Assembly (NCBI GenBank): GCA_020650975.1 | Contig: JAIPMN010003282.1 | Span: 1 to 34,887 of the forward strand | DNA: 34,887 nucleotides | From: Apostichopus californicus | Taxonomy: Eukaryota; Echinodermata; Holothuroidea; Aspidochirotida; Stichopodidae | Direction of reading: 5' to 3' | Shown: one piece after another, positions 12,053 through 22,353 of the stretch | Layout: every line of letters starts with the position of its first letter | Numbering within the stretch: the stretch's first letter is position 1 | The notes under the pieces: model-generated | What the model was told of the DNA's origin: nothing | Database searches by the model: none | What the model saw: only the letters and a program-made list of their open reading frames with translations | Position numbers and translations under genes: made by a program

Positions 12053-12541
12053 CAGGGTTTCCCTAACTTTATGCCCCCACGAACCCCCTGTGGATGTCAG
12101 AGTTGTCCACGAACCCCAATTTTTCAAGACACGATCTGAGTAATTATTATTCTATAACACGCATAACAATGCTTCGTAGAAGATCAAGTTCATAGTGTAA
12201 TAATGTAATGAAAAAAACGAGATGAACAAATATTTATTTGGAAACTTCAAGATCAGATCACGAATTGTATCACGCATCGATCATCCATCACACGCGATGA
12301 GACGGATGCTCCTGTTTTTATCACATGCACGGTACCGTACTACTATGGCAACATATGCGTATGGAAAGCAAAAAGAGTGTCGATAGGTACGACTTTTGTA
12401 CATTACTGAATTATATGATATACCAGATTTTAGTTCAACAAAAAGTACTGTAGTTTTGACTTTCAGAAACGTCTCACGAACCCCCTGGGAGGGACTCACA
12501 CACCCCCTGGGGGTTCATGCACCCCAGTTAGGGAACCCCTG
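12053..12541. mobile_element. hAT-type MITE with 8-bp target duplication ATCTAAGG
   Basis: The left end CAGGGTTTCCCTAACT and the right end (reverse complement CAGGGGTTCCCTAACT) are matching inverted termini with the CAGGGNTTCCC start typical of hAT elements. Long imperfect inverted arms rich in GAACCCCCTG extend inward. An identical 8-bp direct repeat, ATCTAAGG, flanks the 489-bp element (12045-12052 and 12542-12549). There is no transposase frame. It sits about 280 bp past the ASPDH stop codon, perhaps within the 3' UTR. Confidence 0.9.
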
Positions 12542-12822
12542 ATCTAAGGGAATCAAGTGTGACCCACAAGACCACTTTTTGGCATAGTAAGATAAAAATC
12601 TTTGGTGATTCCATTAACACTCTAAATCTTGCATGTCATTATGTACCACTCTTCAGTTGCTTAGTCTGTACCCGATCAGGTTAGTTCAGGAGGGAGACAC
12701 TGCTCTTATGATGCACTGTCATATGTGGTCCCCTGGAGCAACAAGATGATACAAAGATCCAGAAAGGGCACAAGGGCCGCCTTCTGATATTTCAGATAGC
12801 TTTGTACTGGAAAAATGTCTTG

Positions 12823-12860
12823 TCAGCACAGGTGAACCCCAGGGCCCATGTCATGCGCAC
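12823..12860 (-). CDS. ASPDH: ASPDH last coding exon
   Basis: A 38-base coding end after TTGTCCTACAG. It completes an arginine codon and encodes AHDMGPGVHLC, then TGA at 12825-12823. The human protein ends PGIHLC. Too short to detect without the splice phase and the family C-terminus. Confidence 0.88.
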
Positions 12861-15800
12861 CTGTAGGACAATAAAGAAGAAAACGTGAGTAAAAGATGTC
12901 GATCCCACATTTTCAGTGATATGGATATTTTACATTAGTATTCAAAGGTGTGAAGTAATATACAACACTGTCATATTGCATTTTACTTCAGAAGTCTTCT
13001 TGAGAGAAAAGTAAAGGGGGGGGGGGGGGTTGGGANNNNNNNNNNGTTGGGAAGCATATTTTTGCATATTTGGTTTTCCAAAAAGAACTGAGGACATGGT
13101 CATGTAAATGCAAAAACTGAACATTTTCTTTAATAATTCCTTTAGTTTGCAAAATTTGTCTTTAAAGTACAGGAGATCTTCCTGTCAGTGTCACTACTGT
13201 TTATGCGTCTTTGAAAGATTCTGGGAACTGACTCTTGCTTTAAAGTTAACTTGATAGATTTCAATTTGGTACCCTAGTCAGTTCCAAGTTTTTATTTCAT
13301 TGTTGCAACTCGCATGCCAGCGTTGTGACAAATCAGGACTCCAGTCACTAAATTTCAAAAGTGAAAAGACTCAAATATGTCTGTGAAGTTTGACCCAATA
13401 GAGATAAACAGTGACTCAAATGGGTTGGTTTACTTGACTCATGTGGGTTTACTTGACTCAAGTGTGTTATCTGACTCGAGTTAGGAAACTTATCGGTTAT
13501 AACATTGATCTTAGTATAAAGTGACTCACCTTCAAGCAGAAGGCACAGAAGACTCAAGCAGAAGTTTTGAAAACTGCTTTTATTTTAAAATTCAATACTA
13601 CCAACCAGTTTCCAATTTAAACAACTTCAACTTTTAACAATGGTGCAATAGGTCTGTGATGCACATCAAGTCGGCTGTTCCTGTGAATGACTATGCTTTT
13701 ACGAAATACTACCGTGCATATTCTTATGCAAAGTAGGCTAGGCTCCTGTATTGTTGGTATGAAAGTGTTACTAGTCTAATTTATGACCTTATTTCTGTTA
13801 TATGTTAAGTAGCATACATTCTTGACATATGCTTTGACACTAAAGCTAAGTTTATAATTGTTTGTATTATAACCGATGGGAAACGCAACCCAGCTGTTGC
13901 AAACTTGGTTAGTTTAGTAAAACAAAATGGACTTACGTAATAAACTGCTGAGGAAAGAGACGGAGGTGGCACTGCCTGTGACAGCCCCTGGTTTGGCAGG
14001 ATTCTTCCTTAATGTGTTCACAGAGAATGCTTTGCCAGCTTCATGATCACCAGGTCCTGTGACTTCTACCTCCACATGATGCCACTCAGTAAGACTGGAC
14101 GATGGGATTAGTAATGGAGGAGGGCAACAGAGAAGAAAGAGTTTTGAAGAGAAGAAAACGACATAGAGTATTATTTGGTTATTGTATCAGATATATTACT
14201 CTTTTTTTTGTGATATCAACAAATATTTCATTTCAAACAATTTGATTTGAGACATTGTTAATTGCACAACTACTTTGTATTGTTGCATAAATGAAGAATA
14301 TACAGATTTTATTTTTATCCTGTTATCCTGTTTAACAGGTTTTCAGACTTTGACACCCATTGACCTCTTCCAATTTCAATCATGGGGCATCTATCTACCA
14401 AATATGAACTGATTCAACTTCTGGTTGGTGAGATACCACGTGTACAAGCTAGTTTTGACTATTTCCCACCAACTCATGAATATTAACGAGGTCAAAGTTG
14501 TTGTTGCAAAGAGCATATACTTACTATGTAGTTATGTCACCATATCAAGTATGAACTAAATCGGACACACTACTAAAGACAAATTGACCGTTTAAGAATT
14601 TTATGTTAAGCCCAGGCCACACATAGATATTCATGAGATGGGAACCACAAACAATAGGGCACATCTTGACATCATAGGGCATCTACCTACCCAGTATGAC
14701 ATTGACTCAAATTGTTGGTCTTGAGATATCGTTTACAACTTTTCACTGTGATAACACTCTAGCCATGCCCATTCATGAATAATAATGAGAATAAATATCT
14801 TGATTATATGACCATGTACCTATCATCAACAATTCATGAACAAAATCGGACATATGGTTGAAGAGATATTGCCATTATTAGATTTTTACATTAAGCCCCA
14901 CCCACTCATCAATAAGCATGATATGAGCACCACAAACAGTAGGGCACATCTACACATCATGGGGCATCTCCCTACCAAGCATGACATCGACTCAACTTGT
15001 GCTTCTTGAGATATCGTAATTAACAAGCTGGCCAACACACAGGCCATTACGATTGTAAAGGTTACTGAGCCTTTGGCATCATAACCTAAATTAAAATGAA
15101 ATCTTACTGCTAATGATGAAATAGCATATGATAATGGAGACACAAAATCAAATGATACTATTCAGTAAAGCATTAGGTTGATGCCAAATGAAACATTTAA
15201 AATGCATTAAAAGGCATGCATAGTTCTTCTACTCATGACTCCAGAGATGTTAGCATGCAGGTCCCACCAACATAGAGTAGATAGCTCAGCTTGGGTACTG
15301 CATGCAACCTTTTCAGGTTTGAGTCAAGCATTTCCTTGCCTTTGCAAAATTTGTTCTTAATTTCCCAGTCAGTTTTCTAATTAAGATAAGAGGCTAAACT
15401 TGGCTCAAAGAAATATCATAAATGAATCCATTTACAAATGAAAAGCCTCTTCAGAAAAATTGATTAAATTTTCAGTTTTTCGGGTTTCTTTCCATGTTAC
15501 AATTTCGGTCTCATTTGGGAGCAATATTTCCTGTTTATTATTTTTAGGTTGACAGTCTTGTTCAAGGCCAAGGCCCTCTCACACGACATTACAACTTAAC
15601 CCTGGTCATTGGTAACTTGTCACACCTACAAACCAAAGTGTGCACAATTCAAGCAATCTCTACTGATGCACCACAACCACGTGTCCCCCGGGGGACTTCC
15701 CATAGGGTGCAGCCACAAACGGGTGCACGCAACTATATTTACAAGTCACCTCGCAAGTCCCCACCTGGGTGAAGAGAGGCAATGGAGATATGACTCGAAC

Positions 15801-18800
15801 CAGTAATCCTTAGATCACAAGTCCATTGCCTTAACCACTTGACCACAACGTCCTCATTATAGTCCAATTCAAGGACAATTTGTTTACTGTTTTGTTAACA
15901 AATTTCCACCTTTTTCTTGATCTGTTTTGTGGAGCTTGATATATGTGAGACAACTGCATTACATGCAATCAAGTGAAAATGCAGACTGCATGCATTAATG
16001 ATTTCATCTGCTGTTTTAACACCACAATCTCCACTTTCAGACACAAATAACATGCAGTTACATATCTCTACAGAAAATGATTTATTGAGATGAAATGGTT
16101 ATTTATTGACGAAATTATAAAATAATTCAATTCTACTACTAATGGGCAATCTATGTTCCATATGTTAGGTAACAAATATTATCAGGATGGTTACAAACCG
16201 CAGTTGTATATTAAGTGAATTGTTAGATACCTTGGGTCCGATACGAGACAGCCTTTTACTTTGTCAAAGCCTAGATTATGTGCTGCGATGGCTCCTGCAG
16301 CCATTGTGTTGACGTTATGTGGAGCCAGTGGACACAAACCTCGAACAGGACCTGTTAGTAGGAAACGAAGAAATAACAAAAAATAAATTCTCCTTTTATT
16401 TGATTTTCTTTTATCGCATATGAAAAGTCAAAGATTTAACTGTTGAGTACAGACCTTGATATAGATTTACATGTATAATACATGTAAATTATGAAGTTAT
16501 ATCCCATATTGACTTTATGGACAGCACATCATATTGAGTCACCAACAAATTAAAGTTTTCATTTCAAATCAATATTGATGTTTTTTGGCATGGACCACAA
16601 TACTTCTTGTGGGCTTCCAGTACTGGAAGATATAATAAAAAAATATTAAAAAAGCTTTATCTGTGACTGACATCACATGCAATCATACAATGTTACTGCT
16701 TTATATATGACAGAAACAAATGCTGATTGCAATAATTACTATCAATATCACATACAATGTGACAGGTTTATGTGTGACAGGTGCATTGTAGTACTGATTG
16801 CAGCTATTACTGATACCACATGCCACCATACAATGTGACAGCATTAACCAGGACATGGATTGAAGTGCTGATTGTAACTATTACTGATATAACATAACAT
16901 CATACAATGTGACAGTATTATGTGTGACAGGTGCATTGTAGTACTGATTGCAGCTATTACTGATACCACATGCCACCATACAATGTGACAGCATTAACCA
17001 GGACATGGATTGAAGTACTGATTGTAACTATTACTGATACCACATACCATCAGACAGTGTGACAGCTTTATGTGTGACAGATGCATTGTAGTACTGATTG
17101 CAGCTATTACTGATACCACATGCCACCATACCATGTGACAGCTTTAACCAGGACATGGATTGAAGTAGTACTGATTGTAACTATTACTGATATCACATAA
17201 CATAATACAACGTGACAGCTTTATGTGTGACAGGTGCATTGTAGTACTGATTGCAGCTATTACTGATACGACATGCAACCATACAATGTGATGACATGAA
17301 GTGAAGTACTGATTGTAACTTTATTACTGATACCACACACCATCATACACTGTGACAGTTTTAATCGTGACAGATGGAGTGCTCGTTGCAACTATTACAT
17401 ACCATCATATAATGTAATTGCTTTATCTGTGACAGATGCATTCTTCTCCTTCAAGGGACTGGCAAGTCGAAAATGGTCAGGATGCTTTGTCATTGTTATT
17501 TTTAATCCCTGCAAAGAAAATTGAACATACCGAAATAAAACGCAAATCTTCTTCAGCTATTTGAGCAGCTTATGTTAGGCAAATGACCCTTCTGAGTATT
17601 ACTCAAAGTCAGATTTGCAACAGATCTAGCTAAGGCTGGCCTCCTAGATTCTTCAACCAAATGAAGATTAATGAAAAAGTAATTGATGATATAGTTAATT
17701 TGTATGAAACATTTCATCAACCAGACATCCGCACTAGTAATTAACCACTTGTAAGCAGTCGTAAAATTTCACACTTTAAAACTTCTCTCTCTGACATGAA
17801 GGTGAAACTCGTCAAGCTAATGCACTACATGGTTCCGGGAATTTAGCATAAAACTGCAATGACTCCTGGGAACTCAGCACCCTACCCTATCAGTGACAAT
17901 CAGGCCTGTATCCACTGATTACTTAGCACAAGTGGTACAACGTAACCTTGGGTGTACTACTAGGCGACCTAAAGTTAACTTGTCAATACAGACTTCTAAG
18001 TGTTTGAAATTAATTTCCTTTGTACTGAGTATTGATTTGTAACAAGTTACCTTTAATGTACCCCTATCAGCCATTTTTTGAATGTCACCTCCTCCCCATA
18101 ATGCACCTGCTGGAATGTATAGCCCGTGACGACTGGCTGCTTGCCGTAACCTGTCCTCAACATGTTGTTCAGCTAATGCAGTTGGTGAGCCTACCTGTTG
18201 ATAGGATTACAGGAAAAACTTTGCAATAAAATACTCTCACAATTTGAAATTAATTACTTACAATTGAACAATACAAAATAACAAAACAATTCCTGACCAT
18301 GTTTGTAGTGCTGGCTGATATACATTATGAATTGACGTTTAAGAGCAACAGAGAACAAATATAACATCTATGCCACAGGAATGTACTAGATAATCAAATG
18401 ATCAAAGCAACTACTTTATTCTATCATCCTGGACAAAAGACGATGGTAAAGAGCCACATGCGCGAGAAGCCGAATGGCTTCTAACGTACATTTCACATCA
18501 AGTGGGGTTAGTGGGGTGTCCCAATTCATCAGTTTTAGTTCCTTTTTGGACTTGTCTTTCATGCATTTCCCACGAATGAAAAACCCACCTTGCTTTTTCT
18601 TTGGCAAGGGCTCAAACCCATGACGTTCCAGATGCTAGGTTTTGTTGCTGCTAAACTGAACTAATTGACAAAGTCTCTCTGTAGTAAGTTTTGAGTGCGA
18701 AACACTATTAAAGGTAAATAGGGTATTTAAGAGGGGGGTTGCACATAACGTGAAACCTGATCCAACTTGCATCAAAATTCTTCAGCAGGTTTCATTTGGT

Positions 18801-19267
18801 CAGTTTACAGGTCCTGAGCGACCGAAGTGATCGTACAACAGTCACAAATTTATGTTTTGTTTGTCATAAACATGAAGCCTCACCATGTAGTCTGCTTTTT
18901 CCAGGAACAGTGGTCCATACTGTGCTGATATGGAAGGGTGAGCAACTTCTGCAATAATGTCTGGATTTCTACAAGAAAGATTTCAAATATTAAGGAATAA
19001 GTAATAGAAATTTAGGGTCGATCCTATCTTGTTACATACAGGTTCAGTGGTTCCACTTTTATTGAGAAGATATTTGCATAACGGTTAAAGCCCACAAGGA
19101 GTAAAGTCGGGGCAAAGAACTTGGAACTTACCTGGAAGCAAACTGTCCAAGATCTTCAAGAACAAAGTTGGCAGGGATTTTGCCTTTCAAGTGGTCAAGA
19201 GTTCGATTCCAGACAAAGGCGATTTCATAGTCTTCATGTGCCTTCACTGCCTCGTAAAGATATTGGC
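12823..19267 (-). CDS. ASPDH: Putative L-aspartate dehydrogenase (ASPDH), 7 exons, first exon not found
   Basis: ASPDH-family enzymes use NAD(P) to oxidise L-aspartate to iminoaspartate, which hydrolyses to oxaloacetate; the physiological role in animals is unclear. Minus-strand exons 19132-19267, 18884-18968, 18051-18194, 17403-17508, 16231-16351, 13937-14094 and 12823-12860 join in frame to 261 residues plus TGA. Human ASPDH is about 283, so only 15-25 residues are missing. Landmarks: EIAFVWNRT, IIAEVAHPSIS, VGSPTAL, LYIPAGALWGGGDI, LYDGPVRGLCPLAPHNVNTM, AAHNLGF, SLTEWHHVEVEV (with the family's conserved histidine region), NPAKPGAVTGSAT and the C-terminus GPGVHLC. The missing exon should hold the Rossmann glycine loop (VGxxGYGxLG); I did not find it up to 22170. 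No frameshift or stop is seen. Confidence 0.92.
13036..13045. other. Assembly gap (10 N)
   Basis: Ten N bases directly after a G homopolymer (about 13015-13029) in the last ASPDH intron. The gap size is probably nominal. Confidence 0.99.
13374..13550. repeat. Dispersed repeat copy 2, rich in TGACTCA
   Basis: Second copy of the repeat at 10345-10535, in the same orientation, inside the last ASPDH intron. It keeps four TGACTCA motifs (13412, 13435, 13454, 13522) and the ACTTGACTCAAGTG core. The copies are diverged by substitutions and small indels. Confidence 0.7.
13937..14094 (-). CDS. ASPDH: ASPDH exon 7
   Basis: Encodes SLTEWHHVEVEVTGPG, AFSVNTLRKNPAKPGAVTG and SATSVSFLSSLL. The NPAKPGAVTGSAT stretch matches the vertebrate NPAEPGAVTGSAT. 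Ends in phase 1 before GTAAGT. Confidence 0.93.
14345..15030. repeat. Diverged ~285-292 bp tandem repeat in an ASPDH intron
   Basis: A block around GGGGCATCTACCTACCAAGT and an ATTGACTCAACTT / TTGAGATATCG follow-on recurs three times. The CAT(G/A)GGGCAT anchors are at 14381, 14673 and 14958, a spacing of 292 and 285 bp. Copies two and three also share CCACAAACAGTAGGGCACATC. Copies are strongly diverged, so the array is old. Confidence 0.65.
15545..15856 (-). mobile_element. tRNA-derived SINE
   Basis: On the minus strand the head (15856-15785) reads GTTGTGGTCAAGTGGTTAAG then CTTGTGATCTAAGG and GGTTCGAGTC. These fit the A box and B box of RNA polymerase III promoters in a serine/leucine-like tRNA. 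A non-tRNA body with CCAGGTGGGGACTTGCGAGG continues to roughly 15545. The body extent is approximate. Confidence 0.75.
16231..16351 (-). CDS. ASPDH: ASPDH exon 6
   Basis: Encodes GPVRGLCPLAPHNVNTMAA and GAIAAHNLGFDKVKG, closely matching the vertebrate protein, then LVSDP. Acceptor TACTAACAG; donor GTATCT, a weaker 5' splice site. Confidence 0.93.
16465..16489. repeat. Perfect 11-bp inverted repeat
   Basis: ATTTACATGTA and TACATGTAAAT flank a 3-base spacer in an ASPDH intron. It would form a small cruciform or RNA hairpin. No function is implied. Confidence 0.6.
16653..17445. repeat. 75-bp satellite, eleven units, fused to ASPDH exon 5
   Basis: Anchors of the CATACAATGTGACAG type occur near 16685, 16751, 16827, 16901, 16977, 17051, 17127, 17203, 17280, 17344 and 17406, mostly 74-77 bp apart. 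Alternate units are more alike, giving a dimer of 150-153 bp (GTGCATTGTAGTACTGATTG at 16781, 16931 and 17234; one-base variant at 17081). The last unit is the coding end of ASPDH exon 5 plus its splice donor. On the minus strand several units keep TGATG followed by GTATGT or a near variant. Confidence 0.88.
17403..17508 (-). CDS. ASPDH: ASPDH exon 5, 3' end shared with the 75-bp satellite
   Basis: After TTTTCTTTGCAG it encodes GLKITMTKHPDHFRLASPLK, EKNASVTDKA and ITLYDG, ending with one base before GTATGT. The last ~43 bases (17403-17445) are about 86% identical over 37 positions to units of the satellite lying directly downstream in the intron. The frame and LYDGPVR junction are conserved, so the exon looks genuine. 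Confidence 0.88.
18051..18194 (-). CDS. ASPDH: ASPDH exon 4
   Basis: Exactly 48 codons, opening with VGSPTALAEQHV and including RHGLYIPAGALWGGGDI, the substrate-domain entry. Acceptor CCTATCAACAG, donor GTAACT. Confidence 0.92.
18415..18660 (-). mobile_element. Possible second tRNA-derived SINE
   Basis: On the minus strand a B-box-like GGGTTTGAGCCC (about 18610) sits behind an A-box-like TTTAGCAGCAAC, followed by a roughly 200-bp body and an A-rich end near 18415. The A box is weak. The minus-strand open frame in the body has no family features. Confidence 0.4.
18884..18968 (-). CDS. ASPDH: ASPDH exon 3
   Basis: Follows TTTCTTGTAG. Encodes NPDIIAEVAHPSISAQYG and PLFLEKADYM. The EVAHP motif is a hallmark of the family. 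Ends in phase 0 before GTGAGG. Confidence 0.9.
19132..19267 (-). CDS. ASPDH: ASPDH second exon (first one seen)
   Basis: Starts after TTTCAACTAG with two bases finishing a glycine codon, then QYLYEAVKAHEDYEIAFVWN, RTLDHLKGKIPAN and LEDLGQFAS. Ends AG before GTAAGT. Corresponds to the beta-strand after the nucleotide-binding loop. Confidence 0.9.
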
Positions 19268-19431
19268 CTAGTTGAAAACACGCACAAAAATGAAACAATA
19301 TTATAAAAAAAAGTTAAAGATAAACAAAATAAAACATAAAATCAGAAATAGGGCATTGATGGTAACTAAAACAAACATAACACAAAGGCTAGAATTTTGT
19401 TTAACTTGGTTCGCTACCCAGCTACCGAGTA

Positions 19432-19470
19432 TATGTATGTACATGTATGTATGTATGTATGTATGTATTT
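19432..19470. repeat. (ATGT)n microsatellite
   Basis: Short run of ATGT units, with one interruption, just upstream of ASPDH exon 2. Confidence 0.85.
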
Positions 19471-19607
19471 TAGATCCTCCTGTAAGCAGGAACTTGCCAA
19501 GAAGCCTCATTGGCTTATCAAAGCCGCAAGCTGACCGTCAGTCTCTTAGATTCATATTTAACGTCCATGATTATGAATTGTCAACAACTCTGTAACTGGA
19601 CGACATA

Positions 19608-19678
19608 CATTGGAGTGACTCCAACTGGGGACCTTGTGATTGGAAGGCACCGGCGTTAACCACTGGGCTAGCACTCCT
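19608..19678 (-). mobile_element. tRNA-like SINE head or tRNA relic
   Basis: On the minus strand TAGCCCAGTGGTTAACGCC (19670-19652) fits an A box and AGTTGGAGTCACTCC (19626-19612) fits a degenerate B box, with tRNA-like spacing. The arms do not pair well enough for a working tRNA. Confidence 0.55.
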
Positions 19679-20256
19679 AAATGCACACCACTAACCTCAC
19701 TTATGTATGAGTGTGATCGCTGTACTGAAGTCTGCTTGATATTTTACCCACTGATTAATTACACAGACTTATCTTAATAATTCATCAACAGAATTCATAC
19801 GACCACACGCTAAACGAAGTTGTTATGACTTGACACGTTTCTTCTTTTACACGTATTGTTTTTTTGTGCTTCCATAACTTTGAATCCATTTCATCTATGT
19901 GCTAATCAATTTGTGTTTTTTTTCCCTCCAGATTTGCATGTATTTTTGGGATTTGGAAATCTTACTCCCTAAAAATAACCAATATTACCTCAGCATTAGA
20001 CCACTTCTAAGTGTGTCAAATATTCATGAGCCCATCATGCTACTACTAGTAGCATGGACACTTCGAACACCTAAGCCTTAAAACATCCCAAAACTATATC
20101 TTCTGGTATAAATCACCTGAAAATATACTTGATATGGTGGGAGAAGTGTGTTATATTACGATACACGGCCAAACTTTCTTTCCTGCAAACTGTTTTCACG
20201 TTGTATTCCAAGAAGATTCTTTGTGATTGTGGAACTGGTATTTCTTTGCTAGAGTA

Positions 20257-20527
20257 TTGCGAAGTTCGGACACTCGGTCCCACAGTGTGGCGCTGGTGAT
20301 AAAATTGGTGGCGCAGTTGCTCTTTCAGTAATTATAACAGACTTCATATATCTCCGTCATTTTATTGACAAATACGTAAGTACTAACTTGCACACGGGTC
20401 ATTTTGGAGAGAAAATAACTGTAGCTTTGTACTTTTTGGTGAAATTTGGCTCTTCCTGTAGGTTGTCATGGTGAAATCGTGTATTTCTTAGGGGTGTCCG
20501 AACTTCGCAGTGTTCCGAACTTCGCAA
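20257..20527. mobile_element. Mariner-like MITE (TA target)
   Basis: The left end TTGCGAAGTTCGGAC (20257-20271) has its reverse complement at the right end (20513-20527; the wider match over 20254-20273 is 19 of 20). A second copy of the motif, GTGTCCGAACTTCGCA, lies just inside the right end (20494-20509). TA flanks both sides (20255-20256 and 20528-20529), as expected for Tc1/mariner insertion. It is 271 bp with no coding capacity. Confidence 0.7.
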
Positions 20528-22178
20528 TACTGACTATACTAGTAGTAGGAAGAGAATGTTCTTGCAGGTGGCACCTGTAATGATGATCTCTGATCTGTTG
20601 CTCTTTGTTTTAACATTTGTTCTATACTTCAAGTTCAACTAGCTGAACTTAGGCCAAGGCCTACATACATGAGGTCATTAATGGCTTGATTGTCATATTT
20701 CACCTCAAAGCATGGAAAAATTTCCCTCATTGCAAGCATGTGTTGAAGTTTACCATTTATATTGAAGGATCAAATATTTCTTTATACAAGGTATTATAAT
20801 ATTAGACTGTATCATAAGAGAAAAGGTTGGCAACCAGTTTACCATTGGATAATAGGTTGGCATAGGTTAAGGATTTCAGTTGTATTTGTGAATGGTTATT
20901 GGTATTTGGTTAATGATAGGAAATAAAGCGTTTCATTTGTCTCTCTGACTGTCTCTGTGTATCTACATACATGTCGAAAAAAGAACATAATAATCCAAAA
21001 TTTTTTGGGGGGGGGGAAGAAATTGAAGAATTAGTTTATTTGCCACATGTCTGATACCAAATAAAAGGTTGATTTTAGCCATTTTATTTGAGACTGAAGA
21101 TTAAAATTGCATTAATAAAAGGAAAGTTACAATTTAATTTTCAAACGCTACAACTGCAGTGTCTCTCAGTGCAGCTCCATTCACATAACAGTAGCCTACC
21201 CAGAGTGAAGGGACATGTGATGGTATCCAATGCCACCATACCTTGTCAGGAATAATTGGTGTCCAGGTTTTCCAAAATATGAACAGCCACACATGTTTTT
21301 TAATGAGCATAAAACCATTTCATTGACCAATTAGTGGACATGATTTGGGAGTTACAACTTTGGTAAATTTGGTCACTAACAGTGATTTGGAATGGTGTTA
21401 TTGAGGTCTTTGAGACACAATTTCAAATCTTCGTTAAAAAAATGCAAAACAAATTCATGACTGTTTTAAATCTCATAATTTATTCATTGTTCCTGGAACA
21501 TTCTACCAATGTATATGTTAGTAGCATTAGTGACATCAATTTGCCGATATCAACTATTGTTCCATTGTGCAACTTGCTAAGTATCGGATAAGTTATAAAG
21601 AATGAACAAGTGGCTTGATGAATGGTCCAATGGACACCTTGCTAGTACACTTCCTATTTCCTAATGATGCAAGATGCAGTCTAGGGGTCATTCACCTTAT
21701 TGTTAACTTTCATGGTCTAAAGATATTCCATAAATTGCTAGTATATTAATTAATATGTCAAGGAATAAAATTACTTGTAATCATTGATGTGTACTGTGTC
21801 TTGTTAACTAGCCTAAAATTAAAAACACAACTAAAGTAGGTTATTTTGCCCAATTACATGGTTATGTGTCTTTCTGATGATGCTTTAGTTGTTTTATCAT
21901 CAGAATATCAACATTAGAGAGAGGCATACTGTACACCTGAAAATGTGTTATACTAATGAGACAGCATCCAGCAACTATAAATCCTGCAAATTGGGTGACT
22001 GATGCTAAATGGATTACAATTCTTTATTCAAGAAATATTAGTGGCATTTTGCACCCCAAAGAACATTCTGAAAAGTTTAACATGATTTATTGATTTGAGA
22101 TCTGATTTCTAATTATATTTGTTTTTCACATTATTTTTGAATATTGGAATTCTTCTTGAACACACTTTGCTCAAACAG

Positions 22179-22353
22179 ATGGACGAGAGGATGTTAAGGC
22201 TTCTACCAGTTTACCACCTTCAGTTGATGGCCAGTTAAGGTGTTTCTTGAGGGTCACTGCCAGCAAGATCTCATGGCTGACGACAAGACCACCAGATGTA
22301 TTTTTCATCAGACTGAAGTGGTGGGGTGAACAGTCAAATGGTTCCATCTTTAG
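22179..22353 (+). CDS. C2CD3: C2CD3 exon a
   Basis: After TTGCTCAAACAG, two bases finish a codon, then GREDVKASTSLPPSVDGQL, RCFLRVTASKISW and FFIRLKWWGEQSNGSIF. The ATG at the exon start is out of the conserved frame, so translation starts upstream. Ends AG before GTATGA. Confidence 0.93.

Larger units (their letters stand above)
9957..12822. other. Convergent intergenic region between ETFBKMT and ASPDH
   Basis: The two genes point at each other here, so this stretch holds both 3' UTRs. No coding exon is recognised. It contains the AP-1-rich dispersed repeat (10345-10535), the 29-30 bp tandem repeat (11756-11877) and the hAT-type MITE (12053-12541). The MITE contains AATAAA on the minus strand near 12232, which could serve ASPDH polyadenylation, but that is speculation. 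Confidence 0.6.
19268..22178. other. Head-to-head region between ASPDH and C2CD3
   Basis: ASPDH runs away to the left and C2CD3 to the right, and both lack their first exon in what I can read. Promoters and first exons therefore most likely lie here. I could not identify the ASPDH glycine-loop exon or a C2CD3 start exon. The region also holds a tRNA-like relic and the MITE at 20257-20527. Other open frames (19899-20081, 21382-21591) show no family features. Confidence 0.55.

Noticed and set aside
13348-13557. Minus-strand open frame of 69 codons
   Set aside because: It lies wholly inside the TGACTCA-rich dispersed repeat.
18032-18229. Plus-strand open frame
   Set aside because: It is antisense to ASPDH exon 4, whose minus-strand translation matches the family with correct splice sites.
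19121-19306. Plus-strand open frame
   Set aside because: It is antisense to ASPDH exon 2 and has no family features.
19608-19678. A functional tRNA gene
   Set aside because: The A and B boxes are present, but the acceptor and other arms do not pair, and the B box is degenerate.
22179-22181. ATG at the first bases of C2CD3 exon a as the start codon
   Set aside because: That ATG is out of frame with the conserved STSLPPSVDGQLRCF sequence; the true start must be in an upstream exon.
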